Assembly (NCBI GenBank): GCA_017405595.1
Contig: JAFRAC010000005.1
Span: 1-46,130, forward strand
Length of the DNA: 46,130 nt
Reading direction: 5' to 3'
From: Thermoguttaceae bacterium
GTDB taxonomy: Bacteria; Planctomycetota; Planctomycetia; Pirellulales; Thermoguttaceae
A program made the translations under genes and the position numbers. This document shows positions 1 to 8,700 of the stretch, piece after piece (the first letter of the stretch is position 1; the number at the start of each line of letters is the position of its first letter). The notes beneath the pieces are model-generated. The model was not told the origin of the DNA. It saw only the letters and a list, made by a program, of their open reading frames with translations, and did not search any database.

Positions 1-425
1 TATAACGTATCGGAAGAAGAAAAGGACTGAAACTCGCTGTCTTCATATTCGGCGGTCAGCGTCAGGTTGTGTCTACCCACAGCGGCGTTGTGACGGGCGA
101 TCAGAAGCAACTCCAGCGTATATGCTTTACCTGCGCCCAATGTGCCAACGTAACGGGTGCTCATGCCCTCTATCGTCAGTTCGCCGCTGTCATCTGTCAG
201 CGTGATTTTCAGATTGGAGACCGCCCGCTTTTGGTTGGTGTTGGTCAGTATTACGGTAAGTTTTCCCTGTGCTCCCGGTGACAAAAAACTGGAATCAAGG
301 GAGTATTCCGTCACCATCAGCCTCGGAGCGGAACGGTCCGCAGTCGTCTCCGGTTGGGTTTGGCGTTCAGTTGTTGGTTCTGTGTTTTCCCGTTCTGTGA
401 GCTCCCGCCGTAGTTCGTCGATCAC
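1..425 (-). CDS. Partial CARDB-like extracellular beta-sandwich protein, cut by the left window edge
   Basis: The minus strand is open from 548 to the window edge and reads as a real protein. A helical stretch (DLYNVIDELRREL) is followed by a Thr/Glu/Gln-rich linker. Then comes a beta-rich domain with LSPGAQGKLTVILTNTN, VSNLKITLTDDSGEL and AAVGRHNLTLTAEYED, which has the layout of CARDB/COG1361-type adhesion domains. The start is uncertain. A TGA lies at 551-549, there is no ATG before 317, and the first plausible start is GTG at 425 with no good Shine-Dalgarno sequence. No signal peptide is visible in this frame. The frame at 620-560 encodes a hydrophobic stretch (SIVLTAAAVDFAAYFVIGV), so a frameshifted or decayed 5' end is possible. 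Codon use (ACA, GCA, CTA, ATA, AGA) differs from the genes to the right. Similar domains are familiar to me from Firmicutes surface proteins; that is recall, not a search. The 3' end lies outside the window. Confidence 0.6.
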   Translation of the reverse strand, partial: MIDELRRELTERENTEPTTERQTQPETTADRSAPRLMVTEYSLDSSFLSPGAQGKLTVILTNTNQKRAVSNLKITLTDDSGELTIEGMSTRYVGTLGAGKAYTLELLLIARHNAAVGRHNLTLTAEYEDSEFQSFSSSDTL

Positions 426-472
426 GTTGTATAAGTCCGACAGCGCCTCTGCCGTACCGGGATCGTTACCGG

Positions 473-501
473 TTGAAACTGCAGAGGAAGGTTGGTATAA
501 T
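473..501 (+). promoter_or_regulatory. Sigma-70-like promoter for the O-acetylation genes
   Basis: TTGAAA at 473-478 and a perfect TATAAT at 496-501 are separated by 17 nt. Transcription would start near 508, giving a leader of about 115 nt before the ATG at 623. The promoter sits in the upstream part of the opposite-strand open frame (548 to 426), which argues that the true start of the minus-strand gene is at or below 425. Confidence 0.55.
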
Positions 502-622
502 GCCGCGGTGGACTGGAAAATTCGGGCGATTGAATCGTAGAAGATGCATCACGGTTAGGCGGGACGCCGATTACAAAATACGCGGCAAAATCAACCGCAG
601 CCGCTGTTAGGACAATCGATAT

Positions 623-2053
623 ATGGTTTTTTCGAGTTTTCCGTTCCTTTTTGTTTTTCTGCCGGCGGTTCTTTTTGTCTATTACGCCGTCCTGCGCCGG
701 CGGAGTGCCCGGAATCTTTTTCTTTTTCTGGCAAGCCTCTGTTTCTACGCTTACGGGGAACCGTGGTTTGTTTTCGTCATGATCGCGTCGATCGCCGGGA
801 ACTGGCTTTTCGGTCTGGCGGTTGAAAGGTACCGTGAAGAAAGAGTGAAACAGCGCCTGTTTTTGGCGGTTATGCTCGTTTTTAACCTGGGAATCATCTT
901 TGTCTTTAAGTATCTGATGTTCGTGCTGAACAATATTAACTATATGTTCGGATCTCATATTCCCGTTCCGCGGATTCTTCTGCCGATCGGGATTTCGTTC
1001 TTCACGTTTCAGGCCATCTCGTACGTTGTTGACGTTTATCGCGGCGAGGTGAAGACGAAAGAGGGTGACGCCGTTCTCTGTCCGGCTCAGAGGAATCCGA
1101 TTAATGTCGGGCTGTATATTGCTTTCTTTCCTCAGCTGATCGCCGGGCCGATTGTGCGGTATTCGACGATCGCCGAACAGATCCGGGATCGGAAGGAGAA
1201 TTTCGACGATTTCGCCGCCGGGGGGTGCCGGTTCATTTTCGGGCTGAGTAAGAAGGTGCTTATCGCCAATAACCTGGCGCTGGCCGCCGATTACGCTTTT
1301 GGGACGGGCCAGATTTCGGCGGCGACGGCGTGGCTCGGTTCGATCGCGTATACTCTTCAGATCTATTACGACTTTTCGGGGTATTCGGATATGGCGATCG
1401 GGCTGGGAAAGATGTTCGGGTTCCGGTTCCTGGAAAACTTCAATTACCCCTATATCTCGCGGAGCATTACCGAGTTTTGGAGACGGTGGCATATCTCGCT
1501 GGGGACCTGGTTTCGGGATTACGTTTATTTTCCGCTCGGCGGGAGCCGCGTCGCGTCGAAGGCGCGCCTTGTGTTTAACCTTTTCGCCGTCTGGACGCTG
1601 ACCGGCGTCTGGCACGGCGCGAATTGGACGTTCATTGTTTGGGGACTCCTCTTTTTCGCGCTTCTGACCCTCGAAAAGCTGACGGGGTTCGTGAACCGGC
1701 TGAAATACGGACTGGATCTGATTTACACTCTTTTCTTTGTGAATATGAGTATGACCATATTCCGGTCCGCCAATCTGGGGCAGGCGGTGAGTTATGTCAA
1801 AACGATGTTCGGGGTTGCCGGTGTTCCCCTCTATGACGACCCTTTCTTTTTTCTGATGCATGAGTACCGCTGGTTTTTCCTTTTTGCTCTCATTTTTGCG
1901 ATGCCCGTTGTTCCGTGGTTCCGGCGCCGGTTTTCCCGCGAGAACGGGGTTACCGTATTCTGCTATGTCGCGATGATGGCTGTTCTGCTGGCGACAAGCG
2001 CTGCGTATGTGATCAAAGGCGCGTATAACCCTTTCATTTACTTCAATTTCTGA
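623..2053 (+). CDS. MBOAT-family polysaccharide O-acyltransferase (AlgI-like)
   Basis: This is a 476-residue polytopic membrane protein of the MBOAT family, close in length and layout to alginate O-acetyltransferase AlgI. The family moves acyl groups across the membrane for attachment to exported polysaccharides. Signatures seen are the opening hydrophobic segment (FLFVFLPAVLFVYYAV), LPIGISFFTFQAISYVVDVY, a conserved TEFWRRWHISLGTWF block at about residues 283-297, YFPLGGSR, and LTGVWHGANWTF. The last contains the expected catalytic histidine at residue 331. The ATG at 623 has AGGA at 609-612 upstream. The next gene starts 22 nt after the stop and encodes the usual SGNH partner, so the two are probably co-transcribed from the promoter at 473-501. 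The acceptor glycan cannot be read from sequence; DltB-like or other acyl acceptors remain possible. Confidence 0.9.
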   Translation: MVFSSFPFLFVFLPAVLFVYYAVLRRRSARNLFLFLASLCFYAYGEPWFVFVMIASIAGNWLFGLAVERYREERVKQRLFLAVMLVFNLGIIFVFKYLMFVLNNINYMFGSHIPVPRILLPIGISFFTFQAISYVVDVYRGEVKTKEGDAVLCPAQRNPINVGLYIAFFPQLIAGPIVRYSTIAEQIRDRKENFDDFAAGGCRFIFGLSKKVLIANNLALAADYAFGTGQISAATAWLGSIAYTLQIYYDFSGYSDMAIGLGKMFGFRFLENFNYPYISRSITEFWRRWHISLGTWFRDYVYFPLGGSRVASKARLVFNLFAVWTLTGVWHGANWTFIVWGLLFFALLTLEKLTGFVNRLKYGLDLIYTLFFVNMSMTIFRSANLGQAVSYVKTMFGVAGVPLYDDPFFFLMHEYRWFFLFALIFAMPVVPWFRRRFSRENGVTVFCYVAMMAVLLATSAAYVIKGAYNPFIYFNF

Positions 2054-2075
2054 GGGGGGAGGGGGAACGAAAAGA

Positions 2076-3371
2076 ATGGAACGGACGGAATCGAAAAGAA
2101 GCCCGGCACAGAGAATCACGGTTGTTTTGCTGATCGTTTTTCTTGTTTCCCCGATTGCCGCGCTGGCTGCCGCGTGGTTTCGTGTGGGGGTGAACCTGGT
2201 TCGGAACCGGTATGAGGGGATCGGGTTCCGCGAAATTGTTTCGGCTGCGGCGGATCGCGACGTTAAAAGGCTGAAGTCGATTTGTGTTAATGACAATTAC
2301 GAGTTTCGATGCGATCTCGTGAATGCGTCTAAGGGGATCGGCGGCTGGAAATACGCCCTGGTCGATTATTACGGTCTTGTTCAGCGGATTGCCGGGAAGA
2401 ACTTTGTGCCCGGCGCTTCGTTTAATACCGGGGTCTACCGTCTTAACAACGGCTATCTGACGACGCTTTTTCCCGAACAGGAGAACATTTCGGAACTTGC
2501 CGGACGGTTCCTTGAGCTGAACCGCTTTCTGAAGGAAAGGGGAATCGACCTTCTTTACGTGCAGGTGCCCGGCAAGATCTGTAAGGAGGATCCGCGTCTT
2601 CCGCGAGGCGCGCCCGGCGATGCGAGCAATCTGAACGCGGACCGATTTTTGGAACTGATCGAAGACGGCGGGGCTGACGCGCTCGATTTGCGTGAGGAAC
2701 TGCATCGGACCGGCAAGGACCACTATTCCTTCTTTTTCCGGACTGACCATCATTGGACGCCGGAATCGGGGTTTCTGGGGTTTCGGATCCTTGCCGATCT
2801 GCTGTGCAGCCGGTACCGGTTTGAGATTGATCGTGCTGTGACGGATCCGGCAAGTTACGAGTTCCGCGAGTATCCCGATTTGTTTCTCGGCGCCTGGGGG
2901 AAGCGGACCGGCAGCCTTTATACCAGGCTTGACAGCTTTACCGCGATTAAGCCACGTTTTCAGACGAGCCTGACGTCGTCCCTGGCGAACGGGCAGGAGA
3001 TTACCGGAAGTTTTGAGGATGTTCTTCTGGTGAAGTTCTTTCTCAGGGACATGAACCGGCACCTGATTGATCCTTACCGCTACTATACCGGCGGAGACCG
3101 CGCTTTTCGCGTTATTGCCAACAATATGGCGCCGAACAGCCGGAAAGTGTTTCTGGTTCACGATTCGTTCGGCCGGATTGTGATTCCGTTCCTGGCGCTC
3201 TGCTGCGAAAGGCTTGTGACGGCCGATTTGCGGAAAAGCGCCGATTTTTCGCTTGCCGAGGCTATCGAAAGGGAGAAGCCGGATATTGTGATTTTTCTGT
3301 ATTGTCCCTTCTCGCTGACCGACAGTACGATTGACGATTTTGCCGGAGGGACGTTCAATTTCAGGCTCTGA
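2076..3371 (+). CDS. AlgX/AlgJ-like SGNH-fold acetyltransferase
   Basis: This 431-residue protein has a basic N-terminus and one hydrophobic segment at about residues 13-36 (VVLLIVFLVSPIAALAAAW). That suggests a membrane-anchored domain on the outer face of the membrane. Catalytic signatures of the AlgX/AlgJ family are present. TDHHWT at residues 223-228 supplies the Asp-x-His pair (D224, H226), and HDSFG at residues 362-366 supplies the likely nucleophile S364. LYVQVPGKI and KPDIVIFLYCPFSL match the flanking core strands. In the known systems the MBOAT protein moves acetyl groups across the membrane and the SGNH protein passes them to the polymer. The ATG at 2076 follows a GGGGGGAGGGGGA purine tract. 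The gene is the second of a two-gene unit ending at the hairpin at 3405-3455. The polymer substrate is unknown. Confidence 0.88.
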   Translation: MERTESKRSPAQRITVVLLIVFLVSPIAALAAAWFRVGVNLVRNRYEGIGFREIVSAAADRDVKRLKSICVNDNYEFRCDLVNASKGIGGWKYALVDYYGLVQRIAGKNFVPGASFNTGVYRLNNGYLTTLFPEQENISELAGRFLELNRFLKERGIDLLYVQVPGKICKEDPRLPRGAPGDASNLNADRFLELIEDGGADALDLREELHRTGKDHYSFFFRTDHHWTPESGFLGFRILADLLCSRYRFEIDRAVTDPASYEFREYPDLFLGAWGKRTGSLYTRLDSFTAIKPRFQTSLTSSLANGQEITGSFEDVLLVKFFLRDMNRHLIDPYRYYTGGDRAFRVIANNMAPNSRKVFLVHDSFGRIVIPFLALCCERLVTADLRKSADFSLAEAIEREKPDIVIFLYCPFSLTDSTIDDFAGGTFNFRL

Positions 3372-3404
3372 AGACTGAAGGGAATCCGGGGGGATAAAAC
3401 GGCG

Positions 3405-3455
3405 GGCAATAACCCCGGTCAGCTACCTTTCAGGTGGCTGACCGGGGTTATTGCC
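3405..3455 (+). terminator. Strong hairpin after the O-acetylation genes
   Basis: Two 23-nt arms (3405-3427 and 3433-3455) pair completely apart from one T-G wobble, around a TTTCA loop. The hairpin lies 34 nt after the stop at 3371. The plus strand has no T-run after the stem, so it would be an atypical intrinsic terminator. A short TTTT follows the stem when read on the minus strand. It could instead stabilise the mRNA 3' end. Confidence 0.6.
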
Positions 3456-3531
3456 GTATTAGGGGGAAAAAGTCTGGATTAGGAATCGGCGGCGGGAAGG
3501 CGCGGGGCTGTTCCCGCGGAGGATGAGCGGA

Positions 3532-3559
3532 TTGATTTTTGAAGCGGGTGAGGTAGAAT
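3532..3559 (+). promoter_or_regulatory. Promoter for the flippase gene
   Basis: TTGATT at 3532-3537 and TAGAAT at 3554-3559 are separated by 16 nt. The predicted transcription start near 3566 gives a leader of about 75 nt before the ATG at 3641. The -35 hexamer and spacer length match those of the promoter in front of the giant gene at 5390-5417. Confidence 0.45.
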
Positions 3560-3640
3560 TGCCGGTGCGGGCTGAGGTCTGGTGTTCGGGCTTTTATCGC
3601 GCTCAATGAGGATGTACCCGGTTTCGGTCATGGCATATTG

Positions 3641-5134
3641 ATGGGACAGGACGTTACTGCTGCTGACGATAAAAATATCGCGAAACGGTCGTTTAAGGCG
3701 GCCGGATTGGTGCTGGCGATCCAGTTTGCCATGCAGTTTATTCAGATCTTTCTGGGTATCTGCATGGTGCGGCTTCTCACGCCCGAAGATTACGGTATTA
3801 TCGGAATGCTCTCGATCTTCTGGGCGGTGGCGCTGGTCTTCATCTTCGGCGGGTTTTCGCAGGCGCTCATTCAGCGGAAAGAGATTACCGAAATCGATCT
3901 CTCGTCCGTCTTCTATTACAACGTCTTTCTGAGCCTCGTCTGTTTCGGCCTGATGGTCGGGTTCGCTCCGGTGATTGCCCGGTTTTACGGGCAGCCGATC
4001 CTGGAACCGACGATTAAGGTTATGGCGTGGATGCTGCCGATCAGCGCCCTGGGCGCGGTCCAGAATGTTCTTCTTATGAGGCAGCTGAAACAGTTTTTCA
4101 TTACTGTCAGCACCCTCGTTTCGCATTTCATTGCGGGCCTGATCGCGATTTACCTCGCCTACCTGGGGAAAGGTGTCTGGGCGATCGTCTGGCAGCGCGT
4201 GATTGCCGCGACCCTTTCGACCGCCGCCGTCTTTTTCTTCGTTCGATGGGTGCCGAAACTCAAGTTCAGCTTTAAAGCGCTCGCGTCGCTCTGGACGTTC
4301 GGCTCGAAACTTCTGGCGATCGCGCTGCTCGACGCGCTTGTTCAAAACTTTACGAATATGGTCGTCGGCAAGTGCGAAGGGAAACGTACTCTCGGATTCT
4401 TCTCGCGGTCGAAATTCTTTGCCCGGCTCTGGCCGTTTAGCGTGCAGGGCGCGATCGCCAATGTCCTCTTTCCCGCGTTTTCGAAAATTCAGGATGATCC
4501 TGACCGGCTCCGCGCGGCGTTCCGCCGGTCGCTGGGGCTTTCGACTTTCGCGGTCATCTTCATTCCGTTCCTCCTGTGCACCCTTTGCCGGCCGATTATT
4601 ACCCTGGTTCTCGGCGAAAAGTGGCTTCCCTGTATTCGGTTCTGGTGGCTGATTACCTGCGCCTATGTCTTCTTTCCCATTCAGGCGCTTAATATCCAGG
4701 TGCTTAAAGCGCGGGGGCACGCGAACCTGTATTTGCTGCTCGAAGTGACGAAAAAGACTCTTTACGCGGTTCAGATCACGGTTCTGATTATCTGGGGGAT
4801 TATCCCGATGCTTCTGTGTGAAATCGCTTTTTCGTTTATCTGCGTCTACCTGAACTCGTACTTTACCGGACGCGACCTTCAATTCGGACTCTTTCAGCAG
4901 CTTCGCGCCTTTTTGCCCTACGTTGTGATCGCGGTTCCCTCCTGCCTCTTCGCCTGGGAACTTTATCAGCTGATCGCCATCGTTTCCCCCTGGACGGGGC
5001 TTATTGTGTCGGTTGCCGCCGGATGTCTGGCCTACCTGGCTTTGAACCGGTTCTTTAAGACCCCCGCAATCTATGAGCTCGTGAACCTGTCGAGCGGAAA
5101 GTTTCCGTGGATTCGGAAAGTGTTCTTCTGCTAG
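3641..5134 (+). CDS. Polysaccharide flippase (WzxC / Polysacc_synt family)
   Basis: This integral membrane protein of about 497 residues belongs to the MOP exporter superfamily, which flips lipid-linked glycan units across the inner membrane. Recognisable features are the cytosolic N-terminus (NIAKRSFKAAGLVLAIQF), the family landmark RLLTPEDYGIIGMLSIF, GGFSQALIQRKEIT, and a dozen or so hydrophobic segments to the C-terminus. TTG at 3638 directly precedes the ATG at 3641; I prefer ATG. No convincing Shine-Dalgarno sequence precedes either, although GAGGA at 3608-3612 lies about 28 nt upstream. The gene follows the O-acetylation pair, which fits one surface-glycan pathway, but its own promoter and the intervening hairpin suggest separate transcription. 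No glycosyltransferases or polymerase are in the window, so the rest of the pathway must be encoded elsewhere. Confidence 0.9.
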   Translation: MGQDVTAADDKNIAKRSFKAAGLVLAIQFAMQFIQIFLGICMVRLLTPEDYGIIGMLSIFWAVALVFIFGGFSQALIQRKEITEIDLSSVFYYNVFLSLVCFGLMVGFAPVIARFYGQPILEPTIKVMAWMLPISALGAVQNVLLMRQLKQFFITVSTLVSHFIAGLIAIYLAYLGKGVWAIVWQRVIAATLSTAAVFFFVRWVPKLKFSFKALASLWTFGSKLLAIALLDALVQNFTNMVVGKCEGKRTLGFFSRSKFFARLWPFSVQGAIANVLFPAFSKIQDDPDRLRAAFRRSLGLSTFAVIFIPFLLCTLCRPIITLVLGEKWLPCIRFWWLITCAYVFFPIQALNIQVLKARGHANLYLLLEVTKKTLYAVQITVLIIWGIIPMLLCEIAFSFICVYLNSYFTGRDLQFGLFQQLRAFLPYVVIAVPSCLFAWELYQLIAIVSPWTGLIVSVAAGCLAYLALNRFFKTPAIYELVNLSSGKFPWIRKVFFC

Positions 5135-5389
5135 GCGGAAAGGCGGGGGAGCGTTTTGCGGGAAAGCGCAGAGGTGTTCCCAGATCAGCCGTTTTTCCCG
5201 AAAAATTTTTTAAAATTTTCTGAAAATCTTTTCCTTCTCAATGGCCCCCAAAGGGGGAACGAGAGTAAAATGAGGACACGCAGGGGATGCAAGTCGGAGG
5301 GGAAGTTGTTTTGTCTTTTTTGTTGCATTCTAAAAGATTAACTAGTTGAAAAATTTTTAGCAGGCTTTTGGTTTTGGGGGGCAGAATCC

Positions 5390-5417
5390 TTGATTTTATG
5401 GGAAAAGAAATTATAAT
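5390..5417 (+). promoter_or_regulatory. Sigma-70-like promoter for the giant surface-protein gene
   Basis: TTGATT at 5390-5395 and a perfect TATAAT at 5412-5417 are separated by 16 nt. Transcription would begin near 5424, leaving an untranslated leader of about 214 nt. This is the best promoter match between the flippase and the giant gene. Confidence 0.6.
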
Positions 5418-5605
5418 CGTCTTTGGGGGACTCTATTCACGGGATATTCTGTCCCGCTATGGGGTTCCCTTTACGTTTCTGGGGGTAATAGACCGTTAGG
5501 TTTAGATAAGGGGATGATTAACCGTTTAACCGCGCTTTCCGCGCCGAGAGACGCGGCGGTCCCAAATTACGCAATTTAACAATTTTAGATATTTTATTTT
5601 TTTTA

Positions 5606-5629
5606 ACGTTCGAAAGAACGTCGAAAGGG
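5606..5629 (+). promoter_or_regulatory. GAAA-tetraloop hairpin next to the Shine-Dalgarno sequence of the giant gene
   Basis: ACGTTC (5606-5611) and GAACGT (5616-5621) form a perfect 6-bp stem closed by a GAAA tetraloop, a very stable loop class. Two nucleotides after the stem lies AAAGGG (5624-5629), 8 nt before the ATG at 5638. The spacing supports 5638 as the start. The hairpin could hold the ribosome-binding site open, or it could be a protein or ribosome entry signal. Confidence 0.5.
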
Positions 5630-5637
5630 TTGTTGAC

Positions 5638-5706
5638 ATGGGATTTCTGAAGAATCGCCGTTTCCAGCTTGAAAGCCTTGAAGAGCGTACTCTGCTTACC
5701 GCCGCA
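5638..5706 (+). other. LEPR-XLL-like N-terminal motif of the giant protein
   Basis: Residues 1-23 read MGFLKNRRF followed by QLESLEERTLLTAAP. This combines basic residues, the LE-LE-R-LL pattern and a small-residue stretch. The motif is known at the N-termini of large exported proteins in Planctomycetes. It replaces a classical signal peptide, since there is no long hydrophobic core. It is the main evidence for the taxonomic assignment. Confidence 0.8.
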
Positions 5707-8700
5707 CCGTGGAGTACCGCCGATGACGCCACCAAACTGATGGTCACCACGCTCGATGACGTGGTCGATTTCGCCGACGAGGTCGTCTCGATCCGCGAAG
5801 CGCTTGCCAGCGCGTCGGAACTCGACGAGGCCGCGACCATCACGTTCGCCGACGGCCTTTCCGGCACACTCACCCTTTCGGGGAGCGCACTCGAACTTTC
5901 TCCCGCTCATGCCCTTACAATCGACGGGGGCGGCACCATCACGATCGACGCTGCCGGCAATTCGCAGATCTTCGACATCAAGTCCGGCGAGGTTACGCTC
6001 AAGGGCCTCACCCTTTCGAACGGCTACGCTGCCAGGTTCGGCGGCGCCATCGCCAACGCCGGCGATCTGACGCTCGATACGGTGACGATTACCGATTCCG
6101 TTTCCGGAAAATACGGCGGCGCGGTCTATAGCGCTGAAGGTTCGAGCCTGAACGTGATCGACTCGGCGTTCAAATACAACTCGGCGAGCACCCATGCCGG
6201 CGCCATCTTTGTCGAAAAGGGCGCGAGCGCCGAGATTTCCGGTTCCACTTTCACCGACAACACCGCCGGTTCCTACGGTTCGGCTCTTTACGTGTGGAAT
6301 GACGCGGCGGTCGATGTCTCGAACTCCCTCTTCCTCAACAACTCGGCTCCCAACGGCACACTGCGCAATTTCGGCGGCAGCCTGAACCTGACGAACGTGG
6401 TCATTTCGGCGAATGACCAGGGGATTTCGGCGAGTTCCGGCGCGGTGACCACGGGCTCGAACGTCACTCTTTCGAACAATCGGCTCAGCCAGATCCGCGG
6501 CGATGAAGGATCGGTCTTTACCCTCTACAACAGCATTGTCTACGGCACGAACCCCCTGAATATCTCGACCGACGTCACCGTGACCGGCGACAACAACCTT
6601 TCGACGGTTCCTTTCGGAAACAACTTCATTGAGTACAACGGCGGCGATCTGTTTGCCGAAGACGGCTACACTCTCTGGGGCGAAAACCAGGCGCAGGGCG
6701 CCGGGAATGCCGCATATAACACGACAGATTTCGACGCGGTGGGGAACCGCCGCGACTATGCCGGCGCCATCGATATCGGCGCGGTCGAGCAGATCTGCAC
6801 CGCCTACGGCACCACGGTGACCTACGACGCCCATTCGCACGTGCTGGTTGGGTTTGACGGTCCGGTTCAGTGGGCGCGCTATTCCGAAGACGGCACCAGG
6901 TGGAAGTACTCCCTCTCCTACAAGAAGGCGGGCACCTACAATTTCTGGGTCACGGTCGGCGACAATGACGGCGACGAAGAAGTCTACTACGTCACCGGTA
7001 CCATCAGTCCCGCCAAACTTTCGGTGGAAGGTTCCGTGGTTGAAATCCACGATTACGACGGCACCACCAACGCCGAAGTGACGGTCGGCACGGTCTCGGG
7101 CGTCCTTTCGAATGACCAGGCCGCCCTTTCCGCCGCCGGTGTCTTCCCCTCGTCCGAACCGGGCGTTTACGAAGACGGGGTCGAGGTCACCTACTCGGTT
7201 ACGGGAAAGGACGCGTCGAACTATCTTCCCGCCGACTCCGAGATGCTGACCGGCGTCATCATCATCCCCGAAACGCCGTCGCTGGTGGTCACCACGCTCG
7301 AAGACATTGTGGACCGGGCCGACGGAATTACCTCGCTGCGCGAGGCGGTTGCGTATGCCGAATCGCTCGGCACGCAGGTTGCGGTTACCTTTGCGGGTGG
7401 ACTGGAAGGGGATCTCGTTCTGACCGGCGGCGCGGTTGCGGTCAGCGGCGAAACCTCGATCACCATCGAAGGGGACGACCGGATCACGATCAACGCTCAG
7501 GGCGAAAGCCGCGTATTCGAAACGTCGGGGAATGTCATTCTCAGCCACATCACGCTGGTCGGCGGTTACGCGCCCCGTTACGGCGGCGCCGTTTACAACT
7601 CCGGCAGTCTGACGGTCGACGGCGTCACGGTTCTCGACTCGTATACCGGCGAAGTGACCGACGGGGAGAGTTTCGGCAAAGGCGGCGCGATCTACACCGA
7701 GCCGGGGACCAGTCTGACGGTCACCGATTCGAGTTTCATCGGGAATGTTTCCAAGACCCACGGCGGCGCGATCTTCATCGATCAGGAAGCCGCTGCCGAT
7801 ATTTCCGGTTCCTACTTTACCGGGAACGGCACCGGCTCTTACGGTTCGGCGCTGTATATCTGGACGGGCGCGGTTGTCAGCGTTTCGAACACGCTCTTCT
7901 TCAATAACGCGGCGCCGAACGGCACGCTGCGGAACTTCGGCGGTGCGCTCGACATGGTCAACGTCGTGATCGCCGGGAACGACCAGGGCTTTTCGGCAAG
8001 CGGCAGCGCTGCGAACACCGCAACGAACGTAACGATCACGAGCAACACGCGCAGCGCGGTCCGCGGCGAGGACAACGCGACATTTACGTTCTACAACAGC
8101 ATTCTGATGAGCGACGGCGCCGTCTTCGATCTGCGCAGCGGCGCGGCGGCCGGCGGCGACACGAACCTTTCGACCGAATCGTTCGGCACGAACTTCATCG
8201 CGTACGACGGCGGCGACCTGTTTGCCGAAGACGGTTATTCCCTTTGGGGAAATAACCAGGCGATGGGCGCCGGGAATGCCGCGTACAACACAACCGAGTA
8301 CGACGCGGTCGGCACGAACCGATTCTATGGGGGAACACTCGATCTGGGCGGAGTCGAGCAGCTCTGTTTTGCTTACGGCACCGCGGTCACGTATAACGGC
8401 CAGCCGCAGGCGCCGGTGGCGTTCTACGGCCCGGTTGCCTGGGCTCAGTATTCCGAAGACGGCGAGACCTGGAGCGACACGCCCGTGACCCGCAACGCGG
8501 GCACCTACACTTTCTGGGTGAAGTGCGGCACCGAGGTTGAGGGTGAAGAGGAAGTCTACCTGGTGACCGGCACGATTCTGCCCCGATCGCTCGAAATCAC
8601 CGGCACGACGGTTTCCGACAAGGTCTACGACGGCACCGCCAGCGCCGACGTGACCCCCGGCACGCTCATCGGCCTTGCCGGCGGCGACGATGTCGCCCTT

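Larger units (their letters stand above)
5135..5637. other. 503-bp intergenic region between the flippase and the giant gene
   Basis: I see no convincing gene here. The region is AT-rich compared with its surroundings. It includes an A/T tract at about 5198-5240 and a small CCCCC-AAA-GGGGG hairpin at 5245-5257 that lacks a following T-run. It then holds the strong promoter at 5390-5417 and a leader of about 214 nt. The leader contains a small CCGCG/CGCGG stem at 5539-5556 and the tetraloop hairpin at 5606-5621. No terminator for the flippase gene is clear. Confidence 0.6.

Noticed and set aside
422..2296. A 624-codon minus-strand frame over the MBOAT gene
   Set aside because: It is antisense to a clear MBOAT gene with all family motifs. 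Its product is Arg/Pro/Lys-rich and resembles no protein family. Only its last part, near 620-560, has a hydrophobic stretch, noted under the left-edge gene.
3479..4882. A 467-codon minus-strand frame over the flippase gene
   Set aside because: Its product is highly charged and repetitive, as expected from the antisense of a membrane protein. The plus strand encodes a recognisable flippase.
5156..5341. A 61-codon plus-strand frame after the flippase gene
   Set aside because: It starts with TTG or a weak codon, lies in AT-rich intergenic DNA and its product shows no domain or signal features.
5514..5579. A 21-codon possible leader peptide (ATG at 5514, TAA at 5577-5579)
   Set aside because: The purine tract AAGGGG directly abuts the ATG, leaving little spacing, and the peptide has no regulatory signature. 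Chance occurrence is likely.
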